Below are positions 46,086 through 53,406 of a stretch of DNA of 58,044 nt, piece after piece. Under the pieces are notes generated by a model. That model had not been told where the DNA came from, did no database searches, and worked only from the letters and a program-made list of their open reading frames with translations. Made by a program: the position numbers and the translations under genes. Source of the stretch: JAAYEA01 sp012689325 (GTDB taxonomy: Bacteria > Chloroflexota > Anaerolineae > JAAYEA01); the NCBI GenBank assembly GCA_036841525.1, contig DAITVZ010000028.1, positions 1-58,044 of the forward strand, given 5' to 3'. Within the stretch, counting starts at the first letter, position 1. Each line of letters begins with the position of its first letter.

Positions 46086-47306
46086 TCACCAGCGCCGGCG
46101 TGACTGGCTGGCGGGGCGGCGCGGCGACGATCCGCCGCGCGACGATCCGCCGCGCGACGATCCGCCGCGCGACCGCGCCCAGGGCACGGCCCGCAGGCGC
46201 GCGCGGTGCAGGAAGCGCCGGCTGCGGTAATAGAGCCGCCAGCGCAGCCGTCCCACCGCGCCCGCTCCCTCGTGGCGCTGCTCGTCCAGCGCCATGAGCA
46301 GCCGGTCGAGGTGGACCAGGGTATCCTCGCCGCGGTCGGCAAGGGCGGCGCCGAGGCCGCGCAGCGTGGGGCGGGGCAGGCGGCTCACCGCCCGGGACAC
46401 GCCGGGCGGCAGCGAGACCTGGGGCAATCTGGGCAGGAAAGGCGCCACCGAAAAGCGGGGCAGCCGGGGCAGCGCCGGGATGGTCACCGGGCCATAGCGG
46501 CGCGGCGGGGGCGCCCACTCGGCGGCGCAAGCGGCCAGCGACTCGCCGGCGCGGACGCGACGGCAAAGCTCGGCCAGGCGGGGCAGGGCGCGCTCCACCC
46601 GCTCGCGGACCACCACAGTGGCCTGCAAGTCCACCGGCGTGGGCGCGTCGTTCAAGATCACCAGCGCCGCGCCGCCGCGCAGCGCCCAGAAGGGGATATC
46701 GGCCACGGGCAGCACCGCCAGCGAGGAGCCCGCCACCAGCAGCAGGTCGCAATGCTCCACCTCGCCGGCCACCTCCATCAGGGTGTAGCGCGGCAGTTGC
46801 TCGCCAAAGAGGATGATATTCGGTTTGAGCGCGCCGCCGCAAGCGGGGCAACTGGGGAGGGCGCCCTCGGCCAGGTAGCGGGCGATGGACGGGCCCAGGG
46901 GCGAGACCTGGCCGCACTTGAGGCAGGTCCCCTCGCGCAAATGGCCGTGCATCTCCCAGACCCGCTGGGAGCCGGCCTTTTGGTGCAGGTCGTCGACGTT
47001 TTGGGTGATCACGCCGTGCAGGAGGCCCAGGGCCTCCAGCTCGGCCAGGGCGAGATGGGCGGGGTTGGGGGCGGCGCTCAGCCAGGCGCCCACCAGGGGG
47101 TGAAAGGCGCGGTAAAAGCTGGCGGGGTCGGCGCGAAAGGCCCGCAGCGACATGGCCTCCAGGGGATCGACCTTTTCCCAGAGCCCCGAGCCCGGGCTGC
47201 GAAAGTCGGGGATGCCGGAGGGCGTGCTGATCCCCGCCCCGGTGAGGGCCAGGGCGTGGCGCGAGTCCAGGATCAGTTCCGCGACGCGGCGGATGCCGTC
47301 TTCCAC
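46086..47306 (-). CDS. Sir2-family NAD-dependent protein deacylase with a basic C-terminal extension
   Basis: 406 residues from a GTG at 47306. The first 245 residues are a complete sirtuin, with GAGISTPSGIPDFR, QNVDDLHQKAG, the catalytic His in WEMHGHL, a four-Cys zinc site (CLKC and CPAC), and GSSLAVLP. It removes acyl groups from Lys using NAD+. About 160 extra residues follow, Pro/Arg-rich, ending with three RGGSS repeats. The start overlaps the nfi stop by 34 nt, and the SpoIID/amidase gene follows 20 nt later. Confidence 0.9.
   Translation of the reverse strand: MEDGIRRVAELILDSRHALALTGAGISTPSGIPDFRSPGSGLWEKVDPLEAMSLRAFRADPASFYRAFHPLVGAWLSAAPNPAHLALAELEALGLLHGVITQNVDDLHQKAGSQRVWEMHGHLREGTCLKCGQVSPLGPSIARYLAEGALPSCPACGGALKPNIILFGEQLPRYTLMEVAGEVEHCDLLLVAGSSLAVLPVADIPFWALRGGAALVILNDAPTPVDLQATVVVRERVERALPRLAELCRRVRAGESLAACAAEWAPPPRRYGPVTIPALPRLPRFSVAPFLPRLPQVSLPPGVSRAVSRLPRPTLRGLGAALADRGEDTLVHLDRLLMALDEQRHEGAGAVGRLRWRLYYRSRRFLHRARLRAVPWARSRGGSSRGGSSRGGSSPRRPASQSRRRW
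46126..46170 (-). repeat. 15-bp tandem repeat coding RGGSS
   Basis: Three exact copies of GACGATCCGCCGCGC, giving three RGGSS pentapeptides at the end of the sirtuin. Confidence 0.85.
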
Positions 47307-47980
47307 GTTCCCCCCTCTTGGATCAACTCGCCGCCCGCCACCCGGTGCGCCCAGCGCGTCGTCTCGGGCAGCCGGTAGCGGGTGCAACAGGCCAGCACGT
47401 AGCGGATCGCCGTCTCCAGGCCGAGCCGGTGCCCCACCGAGACGTACACCGGCCGCACGCCCGTCCGGGTGCGGACCACGGCGCCGATGACCTCCTCGCC
47501 ATCGCGCAGCGGCGCCTGGCTCCCCGCCGCCCACCCCGGCTCGTCGTGCGTCCCGCAGAGCCGCGACTTGGCGCAGCCGATGGCGGGACGGTCCAGCAGC
47601 GCGCCCAGGTGCGCCGCGATCCCCAGCCGCCGCGGGTGGGCGATGCCTTGCCCGTCCACGATGAGCAGGTCAGGGAGGGCGGAGAGCCGCTCCAGCGCCG
47701 CCAGGATGGCGGGGGCCTCGCGGAAGGAGAGCAGGCCCGGGATATAGGGCATCTCTAGCGGCAGGGTGGCGACGCTGCTTTCCAGCGGGACCAATTCCGG
47801 GAAGGAGAGCGTCACCACCGCCGCCCGCGCCATGCCGCGCTGGGCGCTCACGTCCACGCCGCCCACGGTGCGCACCGGCCCCAGCCGGTCCTCCGCCACG
47901 ACCCAGCGGCCAAGCTCGCGTTGGATCGCCATCCCCTCCTGGGGGCTGACGCGCCAGGGGTGCTCGTGCAGAATGCGCAT
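47273..47980 (-). CDS. nfi: Endonuclease V (deoxyinosine 3' endonuclease)
   Basis: 235 residues. VGGVDVSAQ holds the first catalytic Asp, YIPGLLSFREAP is the signature, and LLIVDGQGIAHPRRLGIAAHLG carries the second Asp and DNA-binding loop. It nicks DNA 3' to deoxyinosine in repair. I use the ATG at 47980; an in-frame TTG at 48004 lies almost at the transcription start predicted from the promoter and has no ribosome site. It is the first gene of the nfi-sir2-SpoIID operon. Confidence 0.93.
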   Translation of the reverse strand: MRILHEHPWRVSPQEGMAIQRELGRWVVAEDRLGPVRTVGGVDVSAQRGMARAAVVTLSFPELVPLESSVATLPLEMPYIPGLLSFREAPAILAALERLSALPDLLIVDGQGIAHPRRLGIAAHLGALLDRPAIGCAKSRLCGTHDEPGWAAGSQAPLRDGEEVIGAVVRTRTGVRPVYVSVGHRLGLETAIRYVLACCTRYRLPETTRWAHRVAGGELIQEGGTWKTASAASRN

Positions 47981-48018
47981 GGTCGCTAGCTCGGGAACCC
48001 GCAAGGTAACATGGTTGG

Positions 48019-48047
48019 TTTATAGCACGAAACCGCGCGGCGGGCAA
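48019..48047 (-). promoter_or_regulatory. Promoter of the nfi-sir2-SpoIID operon
   Basis: On the minus strand, TTGCCC, a 17-bp spacer and TATAAA, about 38 bp before the nfi ATG. Confidence 0.6.
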
Positions 48048-48076
48048 ACGGCGCCGTGGGGGCGGTCGGAAAGGGA

Positions 48077-48098
48077 GGGCGGTCACGGGGGACCGCCC
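48077..48098 (-). terminator. Hairpin directly after the Gfo/Idh/MocA gene
   Basis: GGGCGGTC and GACCGCCC arms around a 6-nt loop, ending one base before the stop codon on this strand. On the plus strand it is followed by CTAC like the other palindromes. There is no T-tract. Confidence 0.5.
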
Positions 48099-49139
48099 CT
48101 ACCGGGCAGGGACGTAATAGTCGCGCGCGGGCGCGGGGAGCGCCACCTCGACGCCGCCGCACCGGTGGGATTCGATCAGCCCCATGCTGATCTCCATGGT
48201 CGGCAGGGCGATCTCCAGCCGGCCGGAGGAGGGCGCGCCGGTCTCCAGGGCGTGGATCAGGTCGGCGACGCAGGCCAGGGTTGGGCTGCCCTGCTCCCAC
48301 TCCGGGAACGGCGCCGGCGAATGGATGGTCCAGCGGGTGTCCGTCCGGCGCAGCCGCAGCGCCCAGTCGATGCCGTTGTTCCAGGCGTAGGCGACGCCGT
48401 CCTTGCCCACCAACTGGAACTCGTACATCCCCCGCGCGGGGAGCAGAAAGGCCTCGCGCCCGCCGGCGTAGAGGATGTGGGCGTGGAGCACCGACGGGTC
48501 CTTGGCGAGCTGCATCCCCTCGGGCTGGATCGTCTCGGGGTGGAGTTGGCCCGACACCGCCACGGGCGCGGGGTCGCCCAGGAGGTAAGAGAGGGTGTCG
48601 ATGCTGTGGCTGTGGGAGTGCATGAGCTGGCCGCTGCCGAAATAGTAGGCCGCCATCACCTCGCCGAGCTGGCCCTCCTCGGCCATCCGGCGGATGCGCT
48701 GGTAGCCGGGGTGGTAGCGGCGCAGCGTGCCGATGTTGAAAACGACGCCGTGGGCGCGGCAGGCGCCGGCCATGCGCTCCGCCTCGGCCAGCGAGCAGGC
48801 CATGGGCTTTTCGCAATAGATGCCGCGCACGCCGCGCTCGGCGGCATAGACCACCACCTCGGCGTGGTGGGTGGCGTGGGTGGTCACGCTGAGGATCTCC
48901 GGCCGCGCCTCGTCGATCATGGCCCGATAGTCGGCGTAGCCCTGGGGCACGCGCCAGCGCTCCTGGAAGCGCCGCAGCGCCTCGGGCTGGATGTCGCAGG
49001 CGGCGACCATTTGCACGCCCGGCGTCTGGGCGTAGGCGGCGGCGTGGCTGTAGGGCAAGGCCACCGCCGGGTAATCCAGCACCTCGTCATCGATGGACCC
49101 GGCCATCCGCCCGCAACCGACGATCGCAACTCGATACAT
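48099..49139 (-). CDS. Gfo/Idh/MocA-family oxidoreductase
   Basis: 346 residues from the ATG at 49139, preceded by AAAGGAGG. The N-terminal Rossmann motif is VAIVGCGRMAGSI and the catalytic-region YCEKPMA supplies the conserved Glu-Lys-Pro. These NAD(P)-dependent enzymes oxidise or reduce sugars, inositols and amino-sugars. It is divergent from the radical SAM gene with back-to-back promoters, so the two may be co-regulated. Confidence 0.88.
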   Translation of the reverse strand: MYRVAIVGCGRMAGSIDDEVLDYPAVALPYSHAAAYAQTPGVQMVAACDIQPEALRRFQERWRVPQGYADYRAMIDEARPEILSVTTHATHHAEVVVYAAERGVRGIYCEKPMACSLAEAERMAGACRAHGVVFNIGTLRRYHPGYQRIRRMAEEGQLGEVMAAYYFGSGQLMHSHSHSIDTLSYLLGDPAPVAVSGQLHPETIQPEGMQLAKDPSVLHAHILYAGGREAFLLPARGMYEFQLVGKDGVAYAWNNGIDWALRLRRTDTRWTIHSPAPFPEWEQGSPTLACVADLIHALETGAPSSGRLEIALPTMEISMGLIESHRCGGVEVALPAPARDYYVPAR

Positions 49140-49172
49140 GACTGGCCTCCTTTGGCTGTCGTTCTGGTGGGC

Positions 49173-49200
49173 ATGGTACACGGAACGGGCGGGGGGTCAA
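49173..49200 (-). promoter_or_regulatory. Probable promoter of the Gfo/Idh/MocA gene
   Basis: On the minus strand, TTGACC, a 16-bp spacer and TACCAT, 34 bp before the ATG. Confidence 0.45.
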
Positions 49201-49213
49201 GTCATCGCCGCGC

Positions 49214-49241
49214 TTGCCAGCGAGATGGAGGGGACTATACT
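49214..49241 (+). promoter_or_regulatory. Promoter of the radical SAM gene
   Basis: TTGCCA, a 16-bp spacer and TATACT, 28 bp before the ATG. It is only 13 bp from the divergent promoter. Confidence 0.6.
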
Positions 49242-49269
49242 GCGCGCATCAGGCCCGAAGGAGAGCGAG

Positions 49270-50151
49270 ATGCTGTCCAGTATCCATATTCTGCTGACCT
49301 ACCAGTGCAACATCGGCTGCGACCACTGCTTTCTCTTTTGCGGGCCGCACGCCCGGGGCGTCTTTACCGCCGCCGACCTGCGCCGCGCGCTGGACCAGAT
49401 CGCGCAGGTCCCCGCCATCACCGCCGTCTGCTTCGAGGGGGGCGAGCCGACGCTCTATTACCCGCTCCTGCTGGAGGGGCTGCGGCTGGCCCGCGAGCGG
49501 GGGCTCAAGACCAGCATCGTCACCAACACCTACTGGGCCACCACCGAGGCCGATGCCGCGCTCTGGATCGCGCCGATGGTCGAGCTGGGGATGTCCGCCA
49601 TGAGCGTGAGCGACGACGCGCTGCACTTTGGCTCCGTGGAAGAGACCCCCGCCAAACGCGCCATGGCCGCCGCCAAAAGGCTGGGGCTGGCCGCCAGCGC
49701 CATCTGCACCGAGCGCCCCCGGGTGGTGGAGGAAGGGGGCGAGCGCAAGGTGACGGGCAGGGTGATGTTCCGGGGCCGCGCCGCCGGGCTGGTGGAGGAG
49801 CTGCCCCGGCGGGCCTGGGAGCGCTTCACGGCCTGCCCGCACGAAAAGCTCGCCAACCCCTCGCGGGTCCACCTGGACCCCTACGGCAACCTGCACCTCT
49901 GCCAGGGGGTGTTGCTGGGGAACCTGTGGGAGACGCCGCTGGCGGAACTGCTGGCGGGGTATGACCCGCAGGCGCACCCCATCGCCGGGCCGCTCCTGCG
50001 CGGGGGGCCGTCGGCGCTGATCGCGGAGCATGGCCTGCCCCACGAGGAGGGGTACGTGGACGCCTGCCACCTTTGCTACGCGGCGCGGCTGGCGCTGTTG
50101 GAGCGCTACCCAGCGTGGTTGGGCCCGCGGCAGGTGTACGGGCTGGGGTAG
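49270..50151 (+). CDS. Radical SAM protein with extra C-terminal cysteines (SPASM-like)
   Basis: 293 residues from an ATG with AAGGAG 8 nt upstream. CNIGCDHC is the CxxxCxxC 4Fe-4S/SAM motif near residue 15, followed by CFEGGEPTLYYP (the GGEP motif). C-terminal Cys are in TACPHEK, LHLCQG and DACHLCYA, fitting an auxiliary cluster. Such proteins modify peptides or small molecules. No precursor peptide gene is evident next to it, so the substrate is open. Confidence 0.88.
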   Translation: MLSSIHILLTYQCNIGCDHCFLFCGPHARGVFTAADLRRALDQIAQVPAITAVCFEGGEPTLYYPLLLEGLRLARERGLKTSIVTNTYWATTEADAALWIAPMVELGMSAMSVSDDALHFGSVEETPAKRAMAAAKRLGLAASAICTERPRVVEEGGERKVTGRVMFRGRAAGLVEELPRRAWERFTACPHEKLANPSRVHLDPYGNLHLCQGVLLGNLWETPLAELLAGYDPQAHPIAGPLLRGGPSALIAEHGLPHEEGYVDACHLCYAARLALLERYPAWLGPRQVYGLG

Positions 50152-50509
50152 GGGCGCCGAGCGCGACGTCACACAGATAAACAGCAGGGCTCGTGCAAAG
50201 TCGCGCTCGGCGATCAATCGCCGAGCTACAGGGCTGCGCCTGATGGAATCAGGCTTCGGCGTTCCGTGCCGCCCGGCGTTCCGTGCCGCCCGGCATTCCA
50301 TGCCGCGGAGGCTCCAGAAGCCCGATTTCATCGGGCGCGGTGGCGTAGCACGGCGATTGATCGCCGTGCGGGGCGGCGCGCCAAGCCAGTTGCCGACTTT
50401 GCACAAGCCCTGACGACAGGCGCCCCTTCGTTGACACCCACGCCAAATCGCGCTATACTACGCCCCGTCCATGAGACACCCTCGCCAAGAAAACCTAGGA
50501 GGCATAGCC
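50152..50509. repeat. Intergenic cluster of palindromes (358 bp, no gene)
   Basis: Contains GCTCGGCGAT-CA-ATCGCCGAGC-TACA (50205-50230), its inverted-orientation relative GCACGGCGAT-TG-ATCGCCGTGC (50348-50369), and between them three 17-bp units GGCGTTCCGTGCCGCCC twice then GGCATTCCATGCCGCGG (50258-50308). The promoter of the next operon is at its right end. No coding sequence was found. Confidence 0.75.
50431..50459 (+). promoter_or_regulatory. Promoter of the Gfo-nagA-isomerase operon
   Basis: Perfect TTGACA, a 17-bp spacer and TATACT, 51 bp before the ATG at 50510. Confidence 0.8.
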
Positions 50510-51382
50510 ATGATTCGCATCGGCATCATCGGTTCGGACAATTCGCATGCGCAGCGCTTTCCCGAGCTGACCAACATCCCCGTGCCGGAATGGCCGGCGG
50601 AAAAGCACGTCGACGGGGCCAAGGTGGTCGCCATTTTCGGCACCGACCCGGCCCGCACCCAAGAGGTGGCCACGGCCGCCCGCATCCCCACCATCGTCAA
50701 CGACCCCGCCGAGATGATCGGCATGATCGACGCGGCCATGGTGGTCTGGCGGCACGGCGGGCTGCACCGCCAATACGCCGAGCCCTTTATCGCCGCGGGC
50801 ATCCCCACCTTTGTGGACAAGCCGCTGGCGACCACCGTGGAAGACGCCCAGGCGCTGGTCAAGCTGGCGCAGCGCAAGGGCACGCCCATGGTCTCCTTCT
50901 CCACCCTGCGTTATGACAAGGGCTTCTTGAAATTCGTGGAGGACATCAAGGGGATCGCCCCCGTGCGCACGGCGGTCTATACCAGCCACGGCGACACCGA
51001 GAGCGAGTACGGCGGCCTGATCTTTTACTCCATCCACGCCATCGAGATGATGCACGCCGCGCACGGCATCGGCGTCCAAGAAGTGCGCGCCTACAAGCAC
51101 GGCCCCAACTTTATGGCGCTGATGGGCCACAAGGACGGCACGCTGCTGGCGCTCAACATCCTGGCCACCTCGCACGGCTTTTTCTGCCAGGCCTATGGCG
51201 ACAAGGGCCACCAGCTCATGCAGGTGACCGGCTCGGACTTTTACATCGAGGGGCTCAAGCGGTTCCTGGAGATGGTCCGCACCGGCAAGGCGCCCGTCTC
51301 CATGGACGAGATGCTCGAGTCCATCCGCGTCGCCAAAGCGGTCGAGCGCAGCCTGGCCTCCGGCCGCACCATCAAACTGTAG
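50510..51382 (+). CDS. Gfo/Idh/MocA-family oxidoreductase
   Basis: 290 residues, ATG with AGGAGG 8 nt upstream. The Rossmann start is IRIGIIGSDNSHAQRF and the conserved motif is TFVDKPLA (Asp-Lys-Pro in place of Glu-Lys-Pro). It is short for the family. It is the first gene of an operon with NagA, a TIM-barrel isomerase and a Gfo-GNAT fusion, so a sugar or amino-sugar substrate is likely. Confidence 0.87.
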   Translation: MIRIGIIGSDNSHAQRFPELTNIPVPEWPAEKHVDGAKVVAIFGTDPARTQEVATAARIPTIVNDPAEMIGMIDAAMVVWRHGGLHRQYAEPFIAAGIPTFVDKPLATTVEDAQALVKLAQRKGTPMVSFSTLRYDKGFLKFVEDIKGIAPVRTAVYTSHGDTESEYGGLIFYSIHAIEMMHAAHGIGVQEVRAYKHGPNFMALMGHKDGTLLALNILATSHGFFCQAYGDKGHQLMQVTGSDFYIEGLKRFLEMVRTGKAPVSMDEMLESIRVAKAVERSLASGRTIKL

Positions 51383-51395
51383 AAAGTAGCCGATC

Positions 51396-52577
51396 ATGCA
51401 AGATACCATCATCTATAACGGCCGCGTCATCACCCCGGCGGGGCTCTGGGACGGCGGCTCGGTGCGCGTCCGCGGCAACAACATCGCCGAGGTGTCCAAG
51501 CAACGCATCTATATGCCCGGCGCCCGCGAGATCGACGCCAAGGGACGCTATGTCTCGCCGGGCTTTGTGGATATCCACGTCCACGGCGGCGGCGGGGAAT
51601 GGTTCTCCAACCCCTCGCCGGACGCCTTTGAGCAGATCGCCAAGCTCCATTGCCAATACGGCGTGACGGCGCTGCAAGTGACGCCCAGCGCGCTGCCCAT
51701 GGAGGACCTCACCAAGATCTTTGCGGCCTATCGCCAGTGGCTGGCCGAGGGGCGCACAGGCGGCAGCGAGCTGATCGGCATCCACCTGGAAGGGCCGTTC
51801 TTTAACATGGAGCAGCGGGGCGCTCAGCCGCCGCAGTTTATCCGCCCGCCGACCAAAGAGGACGCCAAGGTCTTGCTGGATAACGCGGATGTCATCAAAG
51901 AGATGACCATCGCCCCCGAGGTCCCCGGCGCGCTGGAGCTGATCCGCGAGCTGGCCGCCAACGGCATCGTCATGGCCGCGGGGCATACCAACGCCCGCGA
52001 GGACGACATGCTCAAGGCCATTGACGCGGGGCTGACCCACGTCACCCACGTCTATTCGGCCATGTCCATGGTGGTGCGCATCGGCCCGTGGCGCGTCCCC
52101 GGCGTGCTGGAGGTGGCGTTGACCCACCCCGCGCTGACGCTGGAGATGATCTCGGACGGCTGCCACCTGCCGGCCACGCTGCTCAAGCTGATCACCCGGG
52201 CGCGGGGCACCGACCGCATCGCCATCGTCTCGGACGCGCTGCACGCCGCGGGGCTGCCCGAGGGGCTGCGCTTCGACTTTGACGGGCAGGCGGCCATCGT
52301 GGACCAGGGCGTGGCGATCATGGCCGACTATACCTGCTTTGTGGGGAGCATCCAGCCGGTGGGACGGATGCTGCGCAACGTGCTCAAGCTCACCGACGTC
52401 CCGTTCCTGGAGGTGGTGAACATGGCCACCAGCGTCCCCGCCAAGATCGTCCACGTGGACGACCGCAAGGGCAAGCTGGTCCCGGGGATGGACGCCGACA
52501 TCACCATGTTCGACGACGAGATCGCCTTCGCCATGACCATGGTCGGCGGAGAGGTAGTGTTTTCCAAGAACTTGTAG
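51396..52577 (+). CDS. nagA: N-acetylglucosamine-6-phosphate deacetylase (NagA family)
   Basis: 393 residues, amidohydrolase superfamily. PGFVDIHVHGGGG gives the first metal-ligand His pair, HLEGPFFN the metal Glu, AAGHTNA and THVYSAMS the next His ligands, and the catalytic Asp is in IVSDALHAAG. It removes the acetyl group from N-acetyl-amino-sugar phosphates. No kinase or NagB is in the window. The neighbours are oxidoreductases, so a non-standard amino-sugar may be the substrate. Confidence 0.88.
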   Translation: MQDTIIYNGRVITPAGLWDGGSVRVRGNNIAEVSKQRIYMPGAREIDAKGRYVSPGFVDIHVHGGGGEWFSNPSPDAFEQIAKLHCQYGVTALQVTPSALPMEDLTKIFAAYRQWLAEGRTGGSELIGIHLEGPFFNMEQRGAQPPQFIRPPTKEDAKVLLDNADVIKEMTIAPEVPGALELIRELAANGIVMAAGHTNAREDDMLKAIDAGLTHVTHVYSAMSMVVRIGPWRVPGVLEVALTHPALTLEMISDGCHLPATLLKLITRARGTDRIAIVSDALHAAGLPEGLRFDFDGQAAIVDQGVAIMADYTCFVGSIQPVGRMLRNVLKLTDVPFLEVVNMATSVPAKIVHVDDRKGKLVPGMDADITMFDDEIAFAMTMVGGEVVFSKNL

Positions 52578-52587
52578 GAGGAGATGA

Positions 52588-53406
52588 ATGAAAATCGGAG
52601 TGACCAGCCTGGGGATGGCGGGCAAGCCGCTGACCGAGGCGCTGCCCCTGATGGCCGCGCTGGGCGCGGAGGCCACCGAGCTGAACGGGCGGCCCGGCGT
52701 CCACCCGGACATCCTCTGGGGCAAGGGCGACACGACCAAGGTGAAAAAGATGCTCCGCGAGCACGGCATCACCGCCACCAGCCTGGGCGGCTATAGCGAT
52801 TTCGCCCAGCTCGACCCCGCCGGGCTCGAGGCGCAGATCACGCAGCTCGTGGGCTATGCCCAGCGCGCCGCTGACCTGGAGATCCCCGTGCTGCGGGCCT
52901 TTGGCGGCGACACCAAGGAGGGCCACACCCTGGCCGACTTTCGCGAGAGCATCGTGAAGGGGTTCGAGGAGGCGCTGCGGCGCACCGAGGGGCTGGGGAT
53001 CGTCATCGGCATCGAGAACCACGGCAAGCTGACCAACGACGGCGATTTCATGCGCGAGGTGTTGAACCGGATCGGCTCGCCGCGGCTGGGCGTGATGCTG
53101 GACACGGGCAACTTTGCCTGGGCCGGGCACTCGCTGGCCAACGTGGAGCGCTTTTTCGACGACCTGCTCCCCTCCATCTTTTCCCTGCACATCAAGGACG
53201 GCATCTGGCACGCCAACGGCGAGTTCGAGTTCGTCCCCGCCGGGCGAGGCAAGATGCCGCTGCCCAGGCTGCTGGCCGGGCTGGCCTCGCGCCAGTTCGC
53301 CGGCGGCGTGATCAGCGAGTACGAGGGCAACGCCCCCTACGTGGACGGCACCCGCGAGAGCGTGGCCTACCTGCGCGGCCTGCGCGATGGGATCATGCTC
53401 CCGTGA
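52588..53406 (+). CDS. Sugar phosphate isomerase/epimerase-like TIM-barrel protein
   Basis: 272 residues. AGGAGGAG precedes the ATG. Conserved metal-binding segments of the xylose isomerase-like (AP endonuclease 2 fold) family are present: GIENHGKLTN, LGVMLDTGNFAW, FSLHIKDG and GVISEYEGN. The family includes many sugar isomerases, epimerases and dehydratases. Its stop overlaps the next gene as GTGA, so the two are translationally coupled. Confidence 0.85.
   Translation: MKIGVTSLGMAGKPLTEALPLMAALGAEATELNGRPGVHPDILWGKGDTTKVKKMLREHGITATSLGGYSDFAQLDPAGLEAQITQLVGYAQRAADLEIPVLRAFGGDTKEGHTLADFRESIVKGFEEALRRTEGLGIVIGIENHGKLTNDGDFMREVLNRIGSPRLGVMLDTGNFAWAGHSLANVERFFDDLLPSIFSLHIKDGIWHANGEFEFVPAGRGKMPLPRLLAGLASRQFAGGVISEYEGNAPYVDGTRESVAYLRGLRDGIMLP

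Noticed and set aside
46066..46917. Upstream extension of the SpoIID/amidase frame
   Set aside because: This part is out of frame with the real sirtuin gene, which has conserved motifs; the good ribosome site is at the ATG at 46065.
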